NCBI GenBank assembly: GCA_015257485.1
Contig: JABZKC010000020.1
Span: 1-13,152 of the forward strand
DNA length: 13,152 nucleotides
Direction of reading: 5' to 3'
Origin: Nanosynbacter sp.
GTDB lineage: Bacteria; Patescibacteriota; Saccharimonadia; Saccharimonadales; Saccharimonadaceae
The notes beneath the pieces are model-generated. The model was not told where the DNA came from. It ran no database searches and saw nothing but the letters and a program-made list of their open reading frames with translations. Of this stretch, positions 1 to 6,669 are shown piece by piece. Each line of letters begins with the position of its first letter. Positions within the stretch are counted from its first letter, which is position 1. The translations under genes and the position numbers were made by a program.

Positions 1-57
1 AGGATTGTTCCTTTTTTGTTTTAGGTGTCTTTCTTAATTGTTTAACTGAACCAATGC

Positions 58-86
58 TTGTGGTTGATAGAAAAAAGCGTTATAAT
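58..86 (+). promoter_or_regulatory. Promoter of the first gene
   Basis: A perfect -10 box TATAAT lies at 81-86, with a poor -35 candidate TTGTGG at 58-63 (17-bp spacer). Transcription should start near 93. Unlike most unit-leading genes here, the transcript would have a short leader (about 14 nt) carrying a good Shine-Dalgarno AGGAGA at 97-102, 4 nt before the ATG. I see no gene in 1-106. Confidence 0.6.
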
Positions 87-106
87 GGGGTAAATTAGGA
101 GATAAT

Positions 107-532
107 ATGATTCGGGTGGATGAAAATTTTTTGAGAGAAACGGGACTAGGCGATCTTGATGAGATGCAAAGCGCCGCTTTTATCGAAGAAGCACAGAGAC
201 TGTTAGAAAACCGTATCGGCGAAAAATTGAGTGAAGGCTTGAGTTTGGAGCAACTCGAAGAATTCGACGGTATTATGAAGAAAGATAAAAATGTGATGAT
301 TAAAGCCTTGGCGAAGCTAGGTGATTATCGCATCGATGAAGTTTATCAAAATCTTTTGAAACGCTACGGAGTAACAGAGGGGACGGTGGATATTTTAAGT
401 GAATATTTGAGCGTAAAATGGATTCAAACTAATCGTCCAAATTACGCGGAAGTTTCTCGTCAAGTGTTTGAGGAATTGAAACAAGAAGTACGCGCTTCAA
501 GTGAAGAAATTCGTAAATCGATGACTTTATAG
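107..532 (+). CDS. Small conserved protein, DUF5663-like
   Basis: This is a 141-aa acidic, probably all-helical soluble protein of unknown function. It has no signal peptide, membrane segment or cysteine. The N-terminal part (about residues 5-60) contains FLRETGLGDL, an ENRIGEKLSEGLS stretch and EQLEEFD. That pattern matches my memory of DUF5663, a small domain common in Saccharibacteria; the match is not searched. Residues 60-141 form a second helical segment with KRYGVTEGTVDILSEYL, followed by a charged tail. The start at 107 is fixed by a good Shine-Dalgarno (AGGAGA) and an upstream TATAAT. It stands alone: own promoter, own terminator at 561-584, and convergent with fmt. The gene call is secure; the family name is moderate and no function should be assumed. 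Confidence 0.72.
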   Translation: MIRVDENFLRETGLGDLDEMQSAAFIEEAQRLLENRIGEKLSEGLSLEQLEEFDGIMKKDKNVMIKALAKLGDYRIDEVYQNLLKRYGVTEGTVDILSEYLSVKWIQTNRPNYAEVSRQVFEELKQEVRASSEEIRKSMTL

Positions 533-560
533 ATTAAAAATACTTTGAACACAAAATTTA

Positions 561-584
561 AATCCCTCGAAAGAGGGATTTTTT
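561..584 (+). terminator. Rho-independent terminator after the first gene
   Basis: An 8-bp perfect stem, AATCCCTC (561-568) with GAGGGATT (573-580), closed by a GAAA tetraloop and followed by a T run to 584. It sits 28 bp after the stop codon at 530-532. On the opposite strand the stem is followed by TTTAAATTTTG, so it may also work, more weakly, for the convergent fmt. Confidence 0.9.
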
Positions 585-603
585 GATGGCAAAGTAGAAT
601 TTT

Positions 604-625
604 AATCCCTCGGAAGAGGTATTTT
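604..625 (+). repeat. Degenerate tandem copy of the terminator hairpin
   Basis: AATCCCTC (604-611), GGAA loop, GAGGTATT (616-623), then T's. It repeats the 561-584 terminator at a 43-bp period with one stem mismatch (C opposite T) and a changed loop. Similarity continues past the T run (gatggcaa versus ggtggtaa), so about 35-40 bp was copied. It may act as a backup terminator between the convergent first gene and fmt. The rest of 533-708 shows nothing else I can support. Confidence 0.7.
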
Positions 626-708
626 TGGTGGTAACGTGGGGCAGAGTGGAGGATTATTAGTCTTTTGAGTTCTGGATTTTGGAAGCTTAGGGAGGTAACG
701 GACTATTT

Positions 709-1509
709 TTATTTTAGGTAGCCATTGATGAAAGATTTGGCATCCATCGGTTTTTTGCTGGCTGGTTGAAGTTGATCGATAACGAGAAAATTACCATCTT
801 GGCAAGGGAGTGAAAGGGGGTTATTAGATTTTTTGGTTTCGACGTGGGCTTTTAGAATAATACATTCCAAACCTTGAATTTGAAGCTTACTCTTTGGAAA
901 AACCTGGAAAGCGCGAATGCGATTGAGAGCCGCTGTGGCGCTAAGTTCGGATAAGAATAGGTTCGAGTCGCTTTTATCGAACTTAGTGGTGAAGGTGGCC
1001 TTCTCATCGTCTTGCAGGGTAGGTTTTGGCAGGGAGTCTAGGTGTTCAATGAGCCAATTAGCACCAATAGCAGCGAGTTTTTGGTAGATTTCAGATTTTT
1101 CGGGTAGGCTGGACGAGAACTCAGAGGCCTTAACGGTGGTTTGATAGTAAATTGGTCCGGCATCCATGGCCTTAACCAGCTTCATAATAGAGACAGAAAA
1201 ATCTTGATCGCCATTTAGAATGGCGGATTCGATAGGAGAGGCTCCACGATAGAGGGGAAGGAGAGAGGGGTGGAGATTAAGAATACCCTCTGGCTCAAAA
1301 AGTTCAAGTAAGTCGGACTTGATTAGAACACCGAAACTAGCGAGAATACCCTTAATTTCAGGATTTTCTTGTTTCAAACGGGCAACTTCTACTAAATCTT
1401 CCTTAGTTTTAGCATGGAAAACTAATTCCAGATTTTTAGCAGTAAGAAGTTGATTTAGTGTGGCTTCTGCCAGAGGTCCGTTGCCAAAAAAGATAAATTT
1501 TGTACTCAT
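709..1509 (-). CDS. fmt: Methionyl-tRNA formyltransferase (short form)
   Basis: Transfers a formyl group from 10-formyl-THF to initiator Met-tRNA in the cytoplasm. The 266-aa protein has the Rossmann-like N-terminal fold opening with IFFGNGPLAEATL (about 6-18), the ASFG segment (57-60), and the catalytic block NLHPSLLPLYRGASPIESA (78-96). N78, H80 and D116 (MDAGP) fit the family's catalytic Asn, His and Asp. The C-terminal domain (about 170-266) ends with LQPASKKPMDAKSFINGY, a typical Formyl_trans_C ending. It is about 50 residues shorter than E. coli Fmt (315 aa). Most of the loss lies between residues 22 and 55, where E. coli has an exposed loop that contacts the tRNA acceptor stem. The start has a Shine-Dalgarno GAGGT (1519-1515) 5 nt before the ATG. 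It is the second gene of a def-fmt operon (40-nt gap). Confidence 0.95.
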   Translation of the reverse strand: MSTKFIFFGNGPLAEATLNQLLTAKNLELVFHAKTKEDLVEVARLKQENPEIKGILASFGVLIKSDLLELFEPEGILNLHPSLLPLYRGASPIESAILNGDQDFSVSIMKLVKAMDAGPIYYQTTVKASEFSSSLPEKSEIYQKLAAIGANWLIEHLDSLPKPTLQDDEKATFTTKFDKSDSNLFLSELSATAALNRIRAFQVFPKSKLQIQGLECIILKAHVETKKSNNPLSLPCQDGNFLVIDQLQPASKKPMDAKSFINGYLK

Positions 1510-1549
1510 TTTTTACCTCGAATAAATTATGTGTTCAATAGAAAAAAGG

Positions 1550-2125
1550 TTAATCTTCGTCCGGAAAGAGCTGCTTGTTGTTTTTAATACGAGTTTCGTA
1601 ATCGACTGGCTGTAGGTCGCCGTTTTTATCTAGTTCAAAGAAGGCATCGGTCTTATCTTTGATGCGATCAATGAAGAGGATACCGTCGAGGTGATCAATT
1701 TCGTGAGCGAGAGTGCGGGCGAGTTCATCGGTGGCTTTAATGCGTACTTCAGTGCCGTCTTCGAGTTTAGCTTTGACGCGAATTTTAGAATAGCGTGGCA
1801 CTTTACCATAGATAAATGGGACAGAAAGACAACCCTCGAAATCTTCGATAATTTTGCCTTCTTGTTTGATGATTTCTGGGTCTACAAGGGTAGTAAAGGA
1901 AGTATTTGCTTTGTCGTCCATGCTGTCGCGGATAATAATGAGGCGCTTATTGATGCCAAGTTGAGGGGCAGCCATGGCGGCAGAAAGCTCGTGAGGGTGA
2001 GATTTTTCCCATTCGAGACTAGCATTGACCATTGCCTGAATCATATCTTTAATTTCATCAGTAACATAGTTGACCTTCTGAGACTTTTGACGAAGTCTTG
2101 GGTCAGGAGATTCAATAATTTTCAT
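1550..2125 (-). CDS. def: Peptide deformylase
   Basis: Metal-dependent hydrolase that removes the N-formyl group from nascent proteins. The 191-aa protein has motif 2 EGCLSVP (97-103, metal ligand C99) and motif 3 AHEIDHLDGILF (140-151, ligands H141 and H145, catalytic E142). Motif 1, normally GxGxAAxQ, reads SAAMAAPQ (48-55): both glycines are Ser/Ala while Q55 is kept. Length is normal to slightly long, with an acidic, charged C-terminal tail (about 160-191). It leads the operon with fmt, whose product makes its substrate mark. There is no Shine-Dalgarno; instead a TATAAT lies 8 nt before the ATG, so a leaderless mRNA is likely. Enzyme identity is very secure; activity despite the motif 1 change is inferred. 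Confidence 0.97.
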   Translation of the reverse strand: MKIIESPDPRLRQKSQKVNYVTDEIKDMIQAMVNASLEWEKSHPHELSAAMAAPQLGINKRLIIIRDSMDDKANTSFTTLVDPEIIKQEGKIIEDFEGCLSVPFIYGKVPRYSKIRVKAKLEDGTEVRIKATDELARTLAHEIDHLDGILFIDRIKDKTDAFFELDKNGDLQPVDYETRIKNNKQLFPDED

Positions 2126-2133
2126 ATCTTAAT

Positions 2134-2139
2134 ATTATA
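2134..2139 (-). promoter_or_regulatory. def-fmt promoter -10 box (leaderless)
   Basis: On the minus strand TATAAT (2139 to 2134) ends 8 nt before the def ATG at 2125, which places the transcription start at or next to the start codon. The best -35 candidate is a weak TTTATA at 2161-2156 (16-bp spacer). No ribosome-binding site precedes the ATG. Confidence 0.65.
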
Positions 2140-2351
2140 ACCGATTTTGGCTTTTTATAAAGCTTAAGCGGAATCATGTGATGACGTGAGTGGGAATATA
2201 GTGATTCCTATGGGTGTTTCTGTGAGGTTTCAGTGGGGTTTGCGATATTTTTTGTAGTATTTTTCGGGCGAATTTTACTCTGGTGCGGTAGAGATGGACT
2301 AGGGGTTTGGTAAGGAGGGAGGTTTTCTAAAAAAATGGAAGTCTTATAATG

Positions 2352-2623
2352 AAGCTAAATAATCACAATTAATTAAACGAAAGGACAAAAAGAAAAAACG
2401 AAATAGACGCTAAAAGGCAAGGCTTGAATGGAGGAAGAAAGAATTATATTAAACTCCCATACTATAATTAGAACTATCTCTCAACACATACGACCAAAAA
2501 GTATCCTAGATTTTTATAATCATAATTTCAAATATACCATTCTTCCTCCATTTAAGTTTTGATAAGGGCACCGTGGTGGGCGCAGAAATATCACCTAGAA
2601 ATTAAAGGAATTAAATTTAGCTT
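2352..2623. repeat. Nested inverted repeats in the def-priA gap
   Basis: The inner arms CTTGAATGGAGGAAGAA (2423-2439) and TTCTTCCTCCATTTAAG (2540-2556) pair over 17 positions with one G-U wobble (as RNA from the + strand; C-A on the other strand). After a small internal loop, TATATT (2445-2450) pairs with AATATA (2531-2536). The apical loop is 80 nt. Outer arms AAGCTAAAT (2352-2360) and ATTTAGCTT (2615-2623) are a perfect 9-bp inverted repeat around the same axis. A TATAAT at 2344-2349 lies just outside the left outer arm. I see no target-site duplication, so a MITE is not supported. A hairpin RNA transcribed on the + strand is a possible reading. Confidence 0.55.
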
Positions 2624-2685
2624 TAAGTATTGGGTTGGGCTTAGCGGATCGGATTTATTTAGTGGAGCAGATCAGGCTTGTCGAA

Positions 2686-4647
2686 TTAGATGAGGCTTGG
2701 CGGGTCGATGGCGAAGCGAATTTCGGGATATTGGTCAAGTGACTGAATGAGGTGAGTGAGCGAGTCACGTTTTTTGGCTTTGATGATGATTTGCCAAGAA
2801 TAGCCACTGGGGGTGTATTCATGAAAGGAGGGCGTAGGAGCGGAAAGATAAACGTCGGGGAATTTTTTGAGCGCACGATGGAGTCCCATGATCTTTTTAA
2901 TAGCAAGATCTTCGGTTTTCTTAACGATAGAGATACGGAGTAGGTAGAAAAAGGGCGGTAAATGGGAAATCTGGCGTTTTTTGAGGAGATAATCGGCGAA
3001 TTTGGCGTAATCAAGAGATTTAGCGGAAAGAATGACCGGATGTTCGGGCTGAAAAGTTTGGAGGAAAACGTGATTAATATCGGTGTGACCGCGTCCGACG
3101 CGACCGATGACCTGGGTGATGAGCTGAAAAGTGCGTTCCTCGGCGGCGTAGTCGGGTAGGTTGAGGTTGGCATCAGCTTGGACGATTCCGACGGTGTTTA
3201 GGAGAGGAAGATCGAGGCCTTTGGCGATGGTTTGAGTGCCAATAATAATATCAACATCACCGTTTTTGACGGCTTCAAAATTTTGAGTGAGCGAATCGGC
3301 GGTAGTATTGTCGGCGTCAAAGCGAGCGATGCGAGCAGATTTAAAGAGTTTTTTGAGTTCTGATTCGAGAAGTTTAGTGCCAAAACCTTTATGAATGAGG
3401 GAACTGTGATGACAAACCGGACAGGTGGAAGGAACCGGTTCATGATGGCCACAAGTGTGGCAAATCAGCTGATAGGAGTCACTATGAAGAGTGAGCGGAA
3501 GAAGACAGTTGGGGCAGAGGACTTGGTAGCCACAGTGTTCGCAGAGCGTGAGCGGAGCAGAGCCGCGGCGATTATGAAAAAGCAGGGTTTGCTTGTGTTG
3601 TTTGAGGTTATTTTCGATATCTTGGAGTAGAGCGTCGGAAAAATAGCGGTTACGCGTGAAAAGGGCGCGATTTTTGAGATCAATGAGACTAATTTTGGTT
3701 TGACTGGCGATAGATTTAGCCTTTTTAGAGAGGGCGACGTAGGCATGATTCTTTTGTGCTAGGAAATAATCCTCAACGCGTGGAGTAGCAGTGCCGAGGA
3801 GGCAATCGATTTTTAAGGTTTGAGCCATAAAGCTGGCGAGACGGAGCGCATGATAGCGTGGTGAAGTATCTTGATAGAAACTAGGCTCATGGGCCTCATC
3901 GATAATAATAAGTCCAAGGTTTTTTAGGGGTGAAAAAAGAGCGGAGCGTGGGCCAATTATGACAAAAGGCGTGGACTGATCGGCTTCGTGGATACGTTGC
4001 CAGATAAGGTGACGTTCGGCTTCAGTGAGCTTGGAATGAAGAGAAATTACTTGAGTGCCAAAATGTTCTTGAAAACGACCGACTAGCTGTGGGGTAAGAG
4101 AAATTTCAGGGACAAGTAGAATAATGGATTGGTTGGAATCGAAAATTTGCTGGGCGAGCTTGAGATAGATATTGGTTTTGCCGGAACCCGTAATGCCGTG
4201 AAGCAGTTTGGTGTGAGTTTTAATTTTATGTAGTTCGGAGAGGGCCTGTTTTTGAGCGGAATTAAGGGGGATTTGTTTGCTAGTGGTGGTAGTAGCCATA
4301 GTGGGAGATTTTTTGCGACGATTTTTCTCAATGCCGAGAGGAAGAAAAAGGTTGGCGGTTTTGGCGACTGGATTTAGATAGTAAGAAGAGAGCCAAACGA
4401 GACTTTTTAAGAGATGGTTGGGTAGGGGAATTGGGTGAACAATTTTATTAATCGGTTTAATAATGAAATTTTGATCAGTGGGAGCGGTAGTTTTTCGATA
4501 AATAATACCGAGGGTGGTTTTCTTGCCGAGAGGAATAGAAACAATGGTGCCTGGAGCGAGGTTTTGGTCAAAAGAGTAGGTAAGGAGACCATCAGAAAAG
4601 AGAGGGGATTTTTTGAAAGTGGTGGTGGGAATTACCTCATAGTACAT
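2686..4647 (-). CDS. priA: Primosomal protein N' (PriA helicase)
   Basis: PriA recognises stalled or repaired forks and reloads the replicative helicase. The 653-aa protein (E. coli 732) has an N-terminal fork-binding region (1-110), Walker A GITGSGKT (151-158), DEAH (250-253), and motif III LLGTATPR (283-290). Eight cysteines for two zinc sites follow (369, 372, 378, 381, 396, 399, 409, 412), then GTQTIAKGLDLP (470-481) and QVIGRVGRG (512-520) of the second RecA lobe. I start at 4647 (MYYEVIPTT), which begins the normal PriA fold. An in-frame ATG at 4755 would add 36 atypical residues and run through the divergent promoter region. TAAAAT with TGC before it ends 7 nt upstream of 4647, so a leaderless start fits. 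A Thr/Ser/Lys-rich linker (about 107-128) precedes the helicase core. Confidence 0.97.
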   Translation of the reverse strand: MYYEVIPTTTFKKSPLFSDGLLTYSFDQNLAPGTIVSIPLGKKTTLGIIYRKTTAPTDQNFIIKPINKIVHPIPLPNHLLKSLVWLSSYYLNPVAKTANLFLPLGIEKNRRKKSPTMATTTTSKQIPLNSAQKQALSELHKIKTHTKLLHGITGSGKTNIYLKLAQQIFDSNQSIILLVPEISLTPQLVGRFQEHFGTQVISLHSKLTEAERHLIWQRIHEADQSTPFVIIGPRSALFSPLKNLGLIIIDEAHEPSFYQDTSPRYHALRLASFMAQTLKIDCLLGTATPRVEDYFLAQKNHAYVALSKKAKSIASQTKISLIDLKNRALFTRNRYFSDALLQDIENNLKQHKQTLLFHNRRGSAPLTLCEHCGYQVLCPNCLLPLTLHSDSYQLICHTCGHHEPVPSTCPVCHHSSLIHKGFGTKLLESELKKLFKSARIARFDADNTTADSLTQNFEAVKNGDVDIIIGTQTIAKGLDLPLLNTVGIVQADANLNLPDYAAEERTFQLITQVIGRVGRGHTDINHVFLQTFQPEHPVILSAKSLDYAKFADYLLKKRQISHLPPFFYLLRISIVKKTEDLAIKKIMGLHRALKKFPDVYLSAPTPSFHEYTPSGYSWQIIIKAKKRDSLTHLIQSLDQYPEIRFAIDPPSLI

Positions 4648-4654
4648 CAAGTAT

Positions 4655-4663
4655 ATTTTAGCA
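4655..4663 (-). promoter_or_regulatory. priA extended -10 promoter (leaderless)
   Basis: Minus-strand TGCTAAAAT (4663 to 4655) is an extended -10 with a 5/6 hexamer. It ends 7 nt before the priA ATG at 4647, and no Shine-Dalgarno is present. No good -35 is seen, as expected for an extended -10 promoter. It lies back to back with the wHTH promoter, 4 bp away. Confidence 0.55.
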
Positions 4664-4667
4664 TTTA

Positions 4668-4676
4668 TGATATACT
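4668..4676 (+). promoter_or_regulatory. wHTH-recJ extended -10 promoter
   Basis: TGATATACT (4668-4676) is an extended -10 identical in sequence to the one before adk at 6930-6938. Transcription would start near 4683, giving a leader of about 14 nt with Shine-Dalgarno AGAGGT (4689-4694) just before the ATG at 4697. Confidence 0.6.
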
Positions 4677-4696
4677 TTAAGAAAGGAAAGAGGTAA

Positions 4697-4996
4697 ATGT
4701 TAGATGTTTTTATCACATCTCGGGTTCGCCGGAAAATTTTGGTAGTTTTTGCCAAATATCCGGACTTTAAGGTTCACGTTAGGGGACTTGCGAAGTTGAT
4801 TCACGAGGATGCGGGTAATATTCAAAGGGAACTAAAGAGGCTGGAAAAGGCGAATTTTTTGGTGACTTCGAAAAAGGGTAACACGACTATTTATCAAACA
4901 AATAAACAATATCCAATCTTGAAAGAATTGCAGACGATTGTGATTAAAAGTCAGCAAATGTCACCAAATCAGAAAGTGACGAAGACAATTCAATAA
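4697..4996 (+). CDS. Small winged helix-turn-helix transcription regulator
   Basis: This 99-aa, basic, cysteine-free protein is probably a dimeric DNA-binding regulator. It begins with a helix (ITSRVRRKILVVFAK, 6-20), then a helix-turn-helix whose second helix is VRGLAKLIH (28-36) and whose recognition helix is about 38-52 (AGNIQRELKRLEKAN). A beta wing follows (54-67, VTSKKGNTTIYQTN). This order resembles ArsR/MarR-like single-domain regulators that carry an SRVRxxIL start and a RELKRLE recognition helix. No sensor domain or metal-binding residues are visible, so the signal is unknown. It is 10 bp upstream of recJ on the same strand and divergent from priA, with a palindrome covering both promoters. 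Autoregulation and control of priA are therefore plausible but inferred. Confidence 0.82.
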   Translation: MLDVFITSRVRRKILVVFAKYPDFKVHVRGLAKLIHEDAGNIQRELKRLEKANFLVTSKKGNTTIYQTNKQYPILKELQTIVIKSQQMSPNQKVTKTIQ

Positions 4997-5006
4997 TTTT
5001 TGAAGT

Positions 5007-6629
5007 ATGTCGAAGATTTTTGAGGAGATTTTGACTAAAAGAGGCGTAACGGAAGAATTTTTGCGGCCAAAATACAGCTTGGAACACGCAAAGAAGCTGC
5101 CAGATATTGAGGTGGCGGTGGCGCGAATTAAGGCGGCGATAGATGGGGGCGAAGCGGTATTGGTCTATGGGGATTACGACGTGGATGGGGTAACGGCGAG
5201 CACGATTATGTGCGAAGCTTTGAAACTTGCGGGGGTGAAGCGCGTAGAAGTAATGTTGCCTGATCGCTTTATTGATGGTTACGGAATGAGTGAAAGGTGC
5301 TTAGAGAAAGCTGTGGAACTTAGGGTAGGTTTGGTAGTGACGGTAGATTGCGGCAGTAATAATGCGGAAGTGATCAAAAAATTGGCTGAACACAAAATTG
5401 ATACAATCGTGACTGACCATCATGAACTAATGAATGGTGTGCCGGAGCGAGCACTCGCAGTGGTGAATTCAAAACGATACGATGAAAATGAATCTGATTT
5501 AGAGAAGAGAGAGCTCCGGGAAATTTGTGGGGCGGGAGTGGCTTTTATGGTGATGCAAGCTTTGGTTCTAGAGGGGATGATCCCGCAAAATCAAGAGAAA
5601 TGGTTTCTCGATCTAGTTTTAATTGGGACGATTTGTGATTCGATGGTGATGAATCAGATTAATCGGGAACTGGCATATTTTGGTTTGATTATTTTGCAGA
5701 AAACTAAGCGTGTGGGGCTTTTAGAATTGATGCGCGTGGCGGGTGTACAAAAAATTGACTCAGAGGCCATTGGTTTTCAGATTGGACCAAGGCTAAATGC
5801 GGGTGGGCGTATGGAGTCGGCGGAAATCTCATTAAAACTTTTGATGTCGAAGGAGAGAGCGGAAGCGGTGATGTTGGCGGAGGAGCTTAATCGACTGAAT
5901 GGCGAGAGGCGAACCGCGCAGCGAGCGGCATTGGAGGAGATTTTGGTTGATGAGAAGCCGGTAATTGTGGCGGCTGGCAATTGGCATGAAGGAGTGCTAG
6001 GAATTATTGCGGGGAGGTTAGTGGAAAAATATCGTAGACCGTCCTTCGTTTTGGGGGAAACGGAAGGGATTTATAAGGGGTCGGGACGATCGTTTGGGGA
6101 TTTTAATTTAGCGGAAGCGATTAAGGCAGTGAATGAGACTTTGATCGGTGGAGGTGGTCACGCGGCGGCCTGTGGAGTGAAATTAAAGAAAGAAGATTTA
6201 GGGCGCTTTACGGAGGCAGTAAACCAGTATTATCAAAGCCTAAACTTGACTGAACAAGAAAAATATCTGGAGGTGACGGAAGATATTAAAGTGAATGATT
6301 TGGCAGAATTAGACGTGGCTTTATATGAAGAAATGTCGGTACTTCAGCCATTTGGGCAAGGGAATGCGGAGCCAATTTTTGAGCTTTTGAATACAAAAAT
6401 TAAGTTCGTAGAAACACTGGGTGCAGAGAAGAAACATCTGAAGTTTACCCTGGAAAAAGATGGAAATTTGTTCAAGGCTTTGGTGTTTAACGCGCGGGAA
6501 GAGTGGTTTAATTTGGACAAGGATGCCACTTATAATGTGCACATAAATTTAGTACTCAATGAGTGGCGAGGACGAAAAACCGTGGAAAGTCGATTACTGC
6601 AAATTAAAAAGAGCGATCCCAGTGATTAG
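5007..6629 (+). CDS. recJ: Single-stranded-DNA-specific exonuclease RecJ
   Basis: RecJ is a 5'-3' ssDNA exonuclease acting in RecF-pathway recombination, mismatch repair and base excision repair. The 540-aa protein (E. coli 577) has DHH-family motif I GDYDVDG (55-61), motif II VDCGS (113-117), and motif III TDHHE (136-140). GPRLNAGGRM (260-269) and the DHHA1 motif GGGGHAAACG (381-390) follow. The C-terminal OB-like domain contains LQPFGQGNAEP (446-456), a RecJ hallmark. All catalytic Asp and His residues I can place are present. It follows the wHTH gene by 10 bp and is probably co-transcribed. No strong Shine-Dalgarno precedes the ATG (only GAAG at 5002-5005), so expression may depend on translation of the upstream gene. 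The + strand here is strongly G-rich with GGG/GGA and CGA/AGG codons, unlike ftsZ. Confidence 0.96.
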   Translation: MSKIFEEILTKRGVTEEFLRPKYSLEHAKKLPDIEVAVARIKAAIDGGEAVLVYGDYDVDGVTASTIMCEALKLAGVKRVEVMLPDRFIDGYGMSERCLEKAVELRVGLVVTVDCGSNNAEVIKKLAEHKIDTIVTDHHELMNGVPERALAVVNSKRYDENESDLEKRELREICGAGVAFMVMQALVLEGMIPQNQEKWFLDLVLIGTICDSMVMNQINRELAYFGLIILQKTKRVGLLELMRVAGVQKIDSEAIGFQIGPRLNAGGRMESAEISLKLLMSKERAEAVMLAEELNRLNGERRTAQRAALEEILVDEKPVIVAAGNWHEGVLGIIAGRLVEKYRRPSFVLGETEGIYKGSGRSFGDFNLAEAIKAVNETLIGGGGHAAACGVKLKKEDLGRFTEAVNQYYQSLNLTEQEKYLEVTEDIKVNDLAELDVALYEEMSVLQPFGQGNAEPIFELLNTKIKFVETLGAEKKHLKFTLEKDGNLFKALVFNAREEWFNLDKDATYNVHINLVLNEWRGRKTVESRLLQIKKSDPSD

Positions 6630-6632
6630 ATA

Positions 6633-6661
6633 TTGAAAAATCTGCGGCTCTCTGGTATAAT
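6633..6661 (+). promoter_or_regulatory. rpsU promoter (leaderless)
   Basis: TTGAAA (6633-6638), a 17-bp spacer, then TATAAT (6656-6661) with a TGG extension (6653-6655): one of the best promoters in the window. The -10 ends 8 nt before the rpsU ATG at 6670 and there is no Shine-Dalgarno, so the mRNA should start at or next to the start codon. Confidence 0.85.
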
Positions 6662-6669
6662 CCTGCTAT

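Larger units (their letters stand above)
2126..2685. other. 560-bp intergenic region with no recognisable gene
   Basis: This lies between the divergently facing def start and the priA 3' end, and is three times longer than any other gap in the window. The first 190 bp are G-rich on the + strand with a small inverted repeat (GGAATCA 2170-2176, TGATTCC 2202-2208). Positions 2330-2560 are AT-rich, contain several TATAAT hexamers (2344-2349, 2463-2468, 2515-2520) and carry the inverted repeats listed separately. I compared it by eye with tmRNA, RNase P RNA, SRP RNA and tRNA signatures and found none. There is no convincing protein gene. No clear terminator follows priA. A structured RNA or a decayed small element are both possible. 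Confidence 0.7.
4649..4677. promoter_or_regulatory. Palindromic operator candidate between priA and the wHTH gene
   Basis: AAGTATA (4649-4655) and TATACTT (4671-4677) form a perfect 7-bp inverted repeat separated by 15 bp, with half-site centres 22 bp apart, about two helical turns. The right half contains the -10 hexamer of the wHTH gene; the left half overlaps the last base of the priA -10 and lies against the priA ATG. A dimeric winged-helix protein bound here would block both promoters. The geometry is seen in the sequence; that the adjacent regulator binds it is inference. Confidence 0.45.

Noticed and set aside
1691..2140. 149-aa open frame opposite def
   Set aside because: It lies exactly antisense to a well-conserved enzyme; its sequence mirrors Def codons and has no ribosome site or family resemblance.
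2518..2545. Minus-strand mini-ORF with a perfect GGAGGAAGA before ATG (MVYLKL), possible leader peptide
   Set aside because: Six codons only, the apparent ribosome site is part of the inverted-repeat arm, and there is no following gene on that strand to regulate before the def region.
2428..2562. 44-codon ATG-to-TGA reading frame on the + strand inside the intergenic inverted repeat (MEEERIILNSHTIIRTI...)
   Set aside because: Its first and last codons are made by the two repeat arms, only a weak AAGG precedes it, its composition is that of AT-rich noncoding DNA, and it resembles no family I know. A chance frame is more likely.
2352..2640. tmRNA, RNase P RNA, SRP RNA or 6S RNA in the def-priA gap
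   Set aside because: GAGGAAG at 2431 faintly recalls RNase P CR-I, but the conserved AGUCC and the distal ACAGA(G)A partner are missing; no tRNA-like end, tag frame or SRP loop is present.
4648..4755. A 36-residue N-terminal extension of PriA from an ATG at 4755
   Set aside because: It overlaps the wHTH gene start and both promoters, and the extra residues do not fit the PriA N-terminal domain; 4647 has a leaderless promoter at the correct distance.
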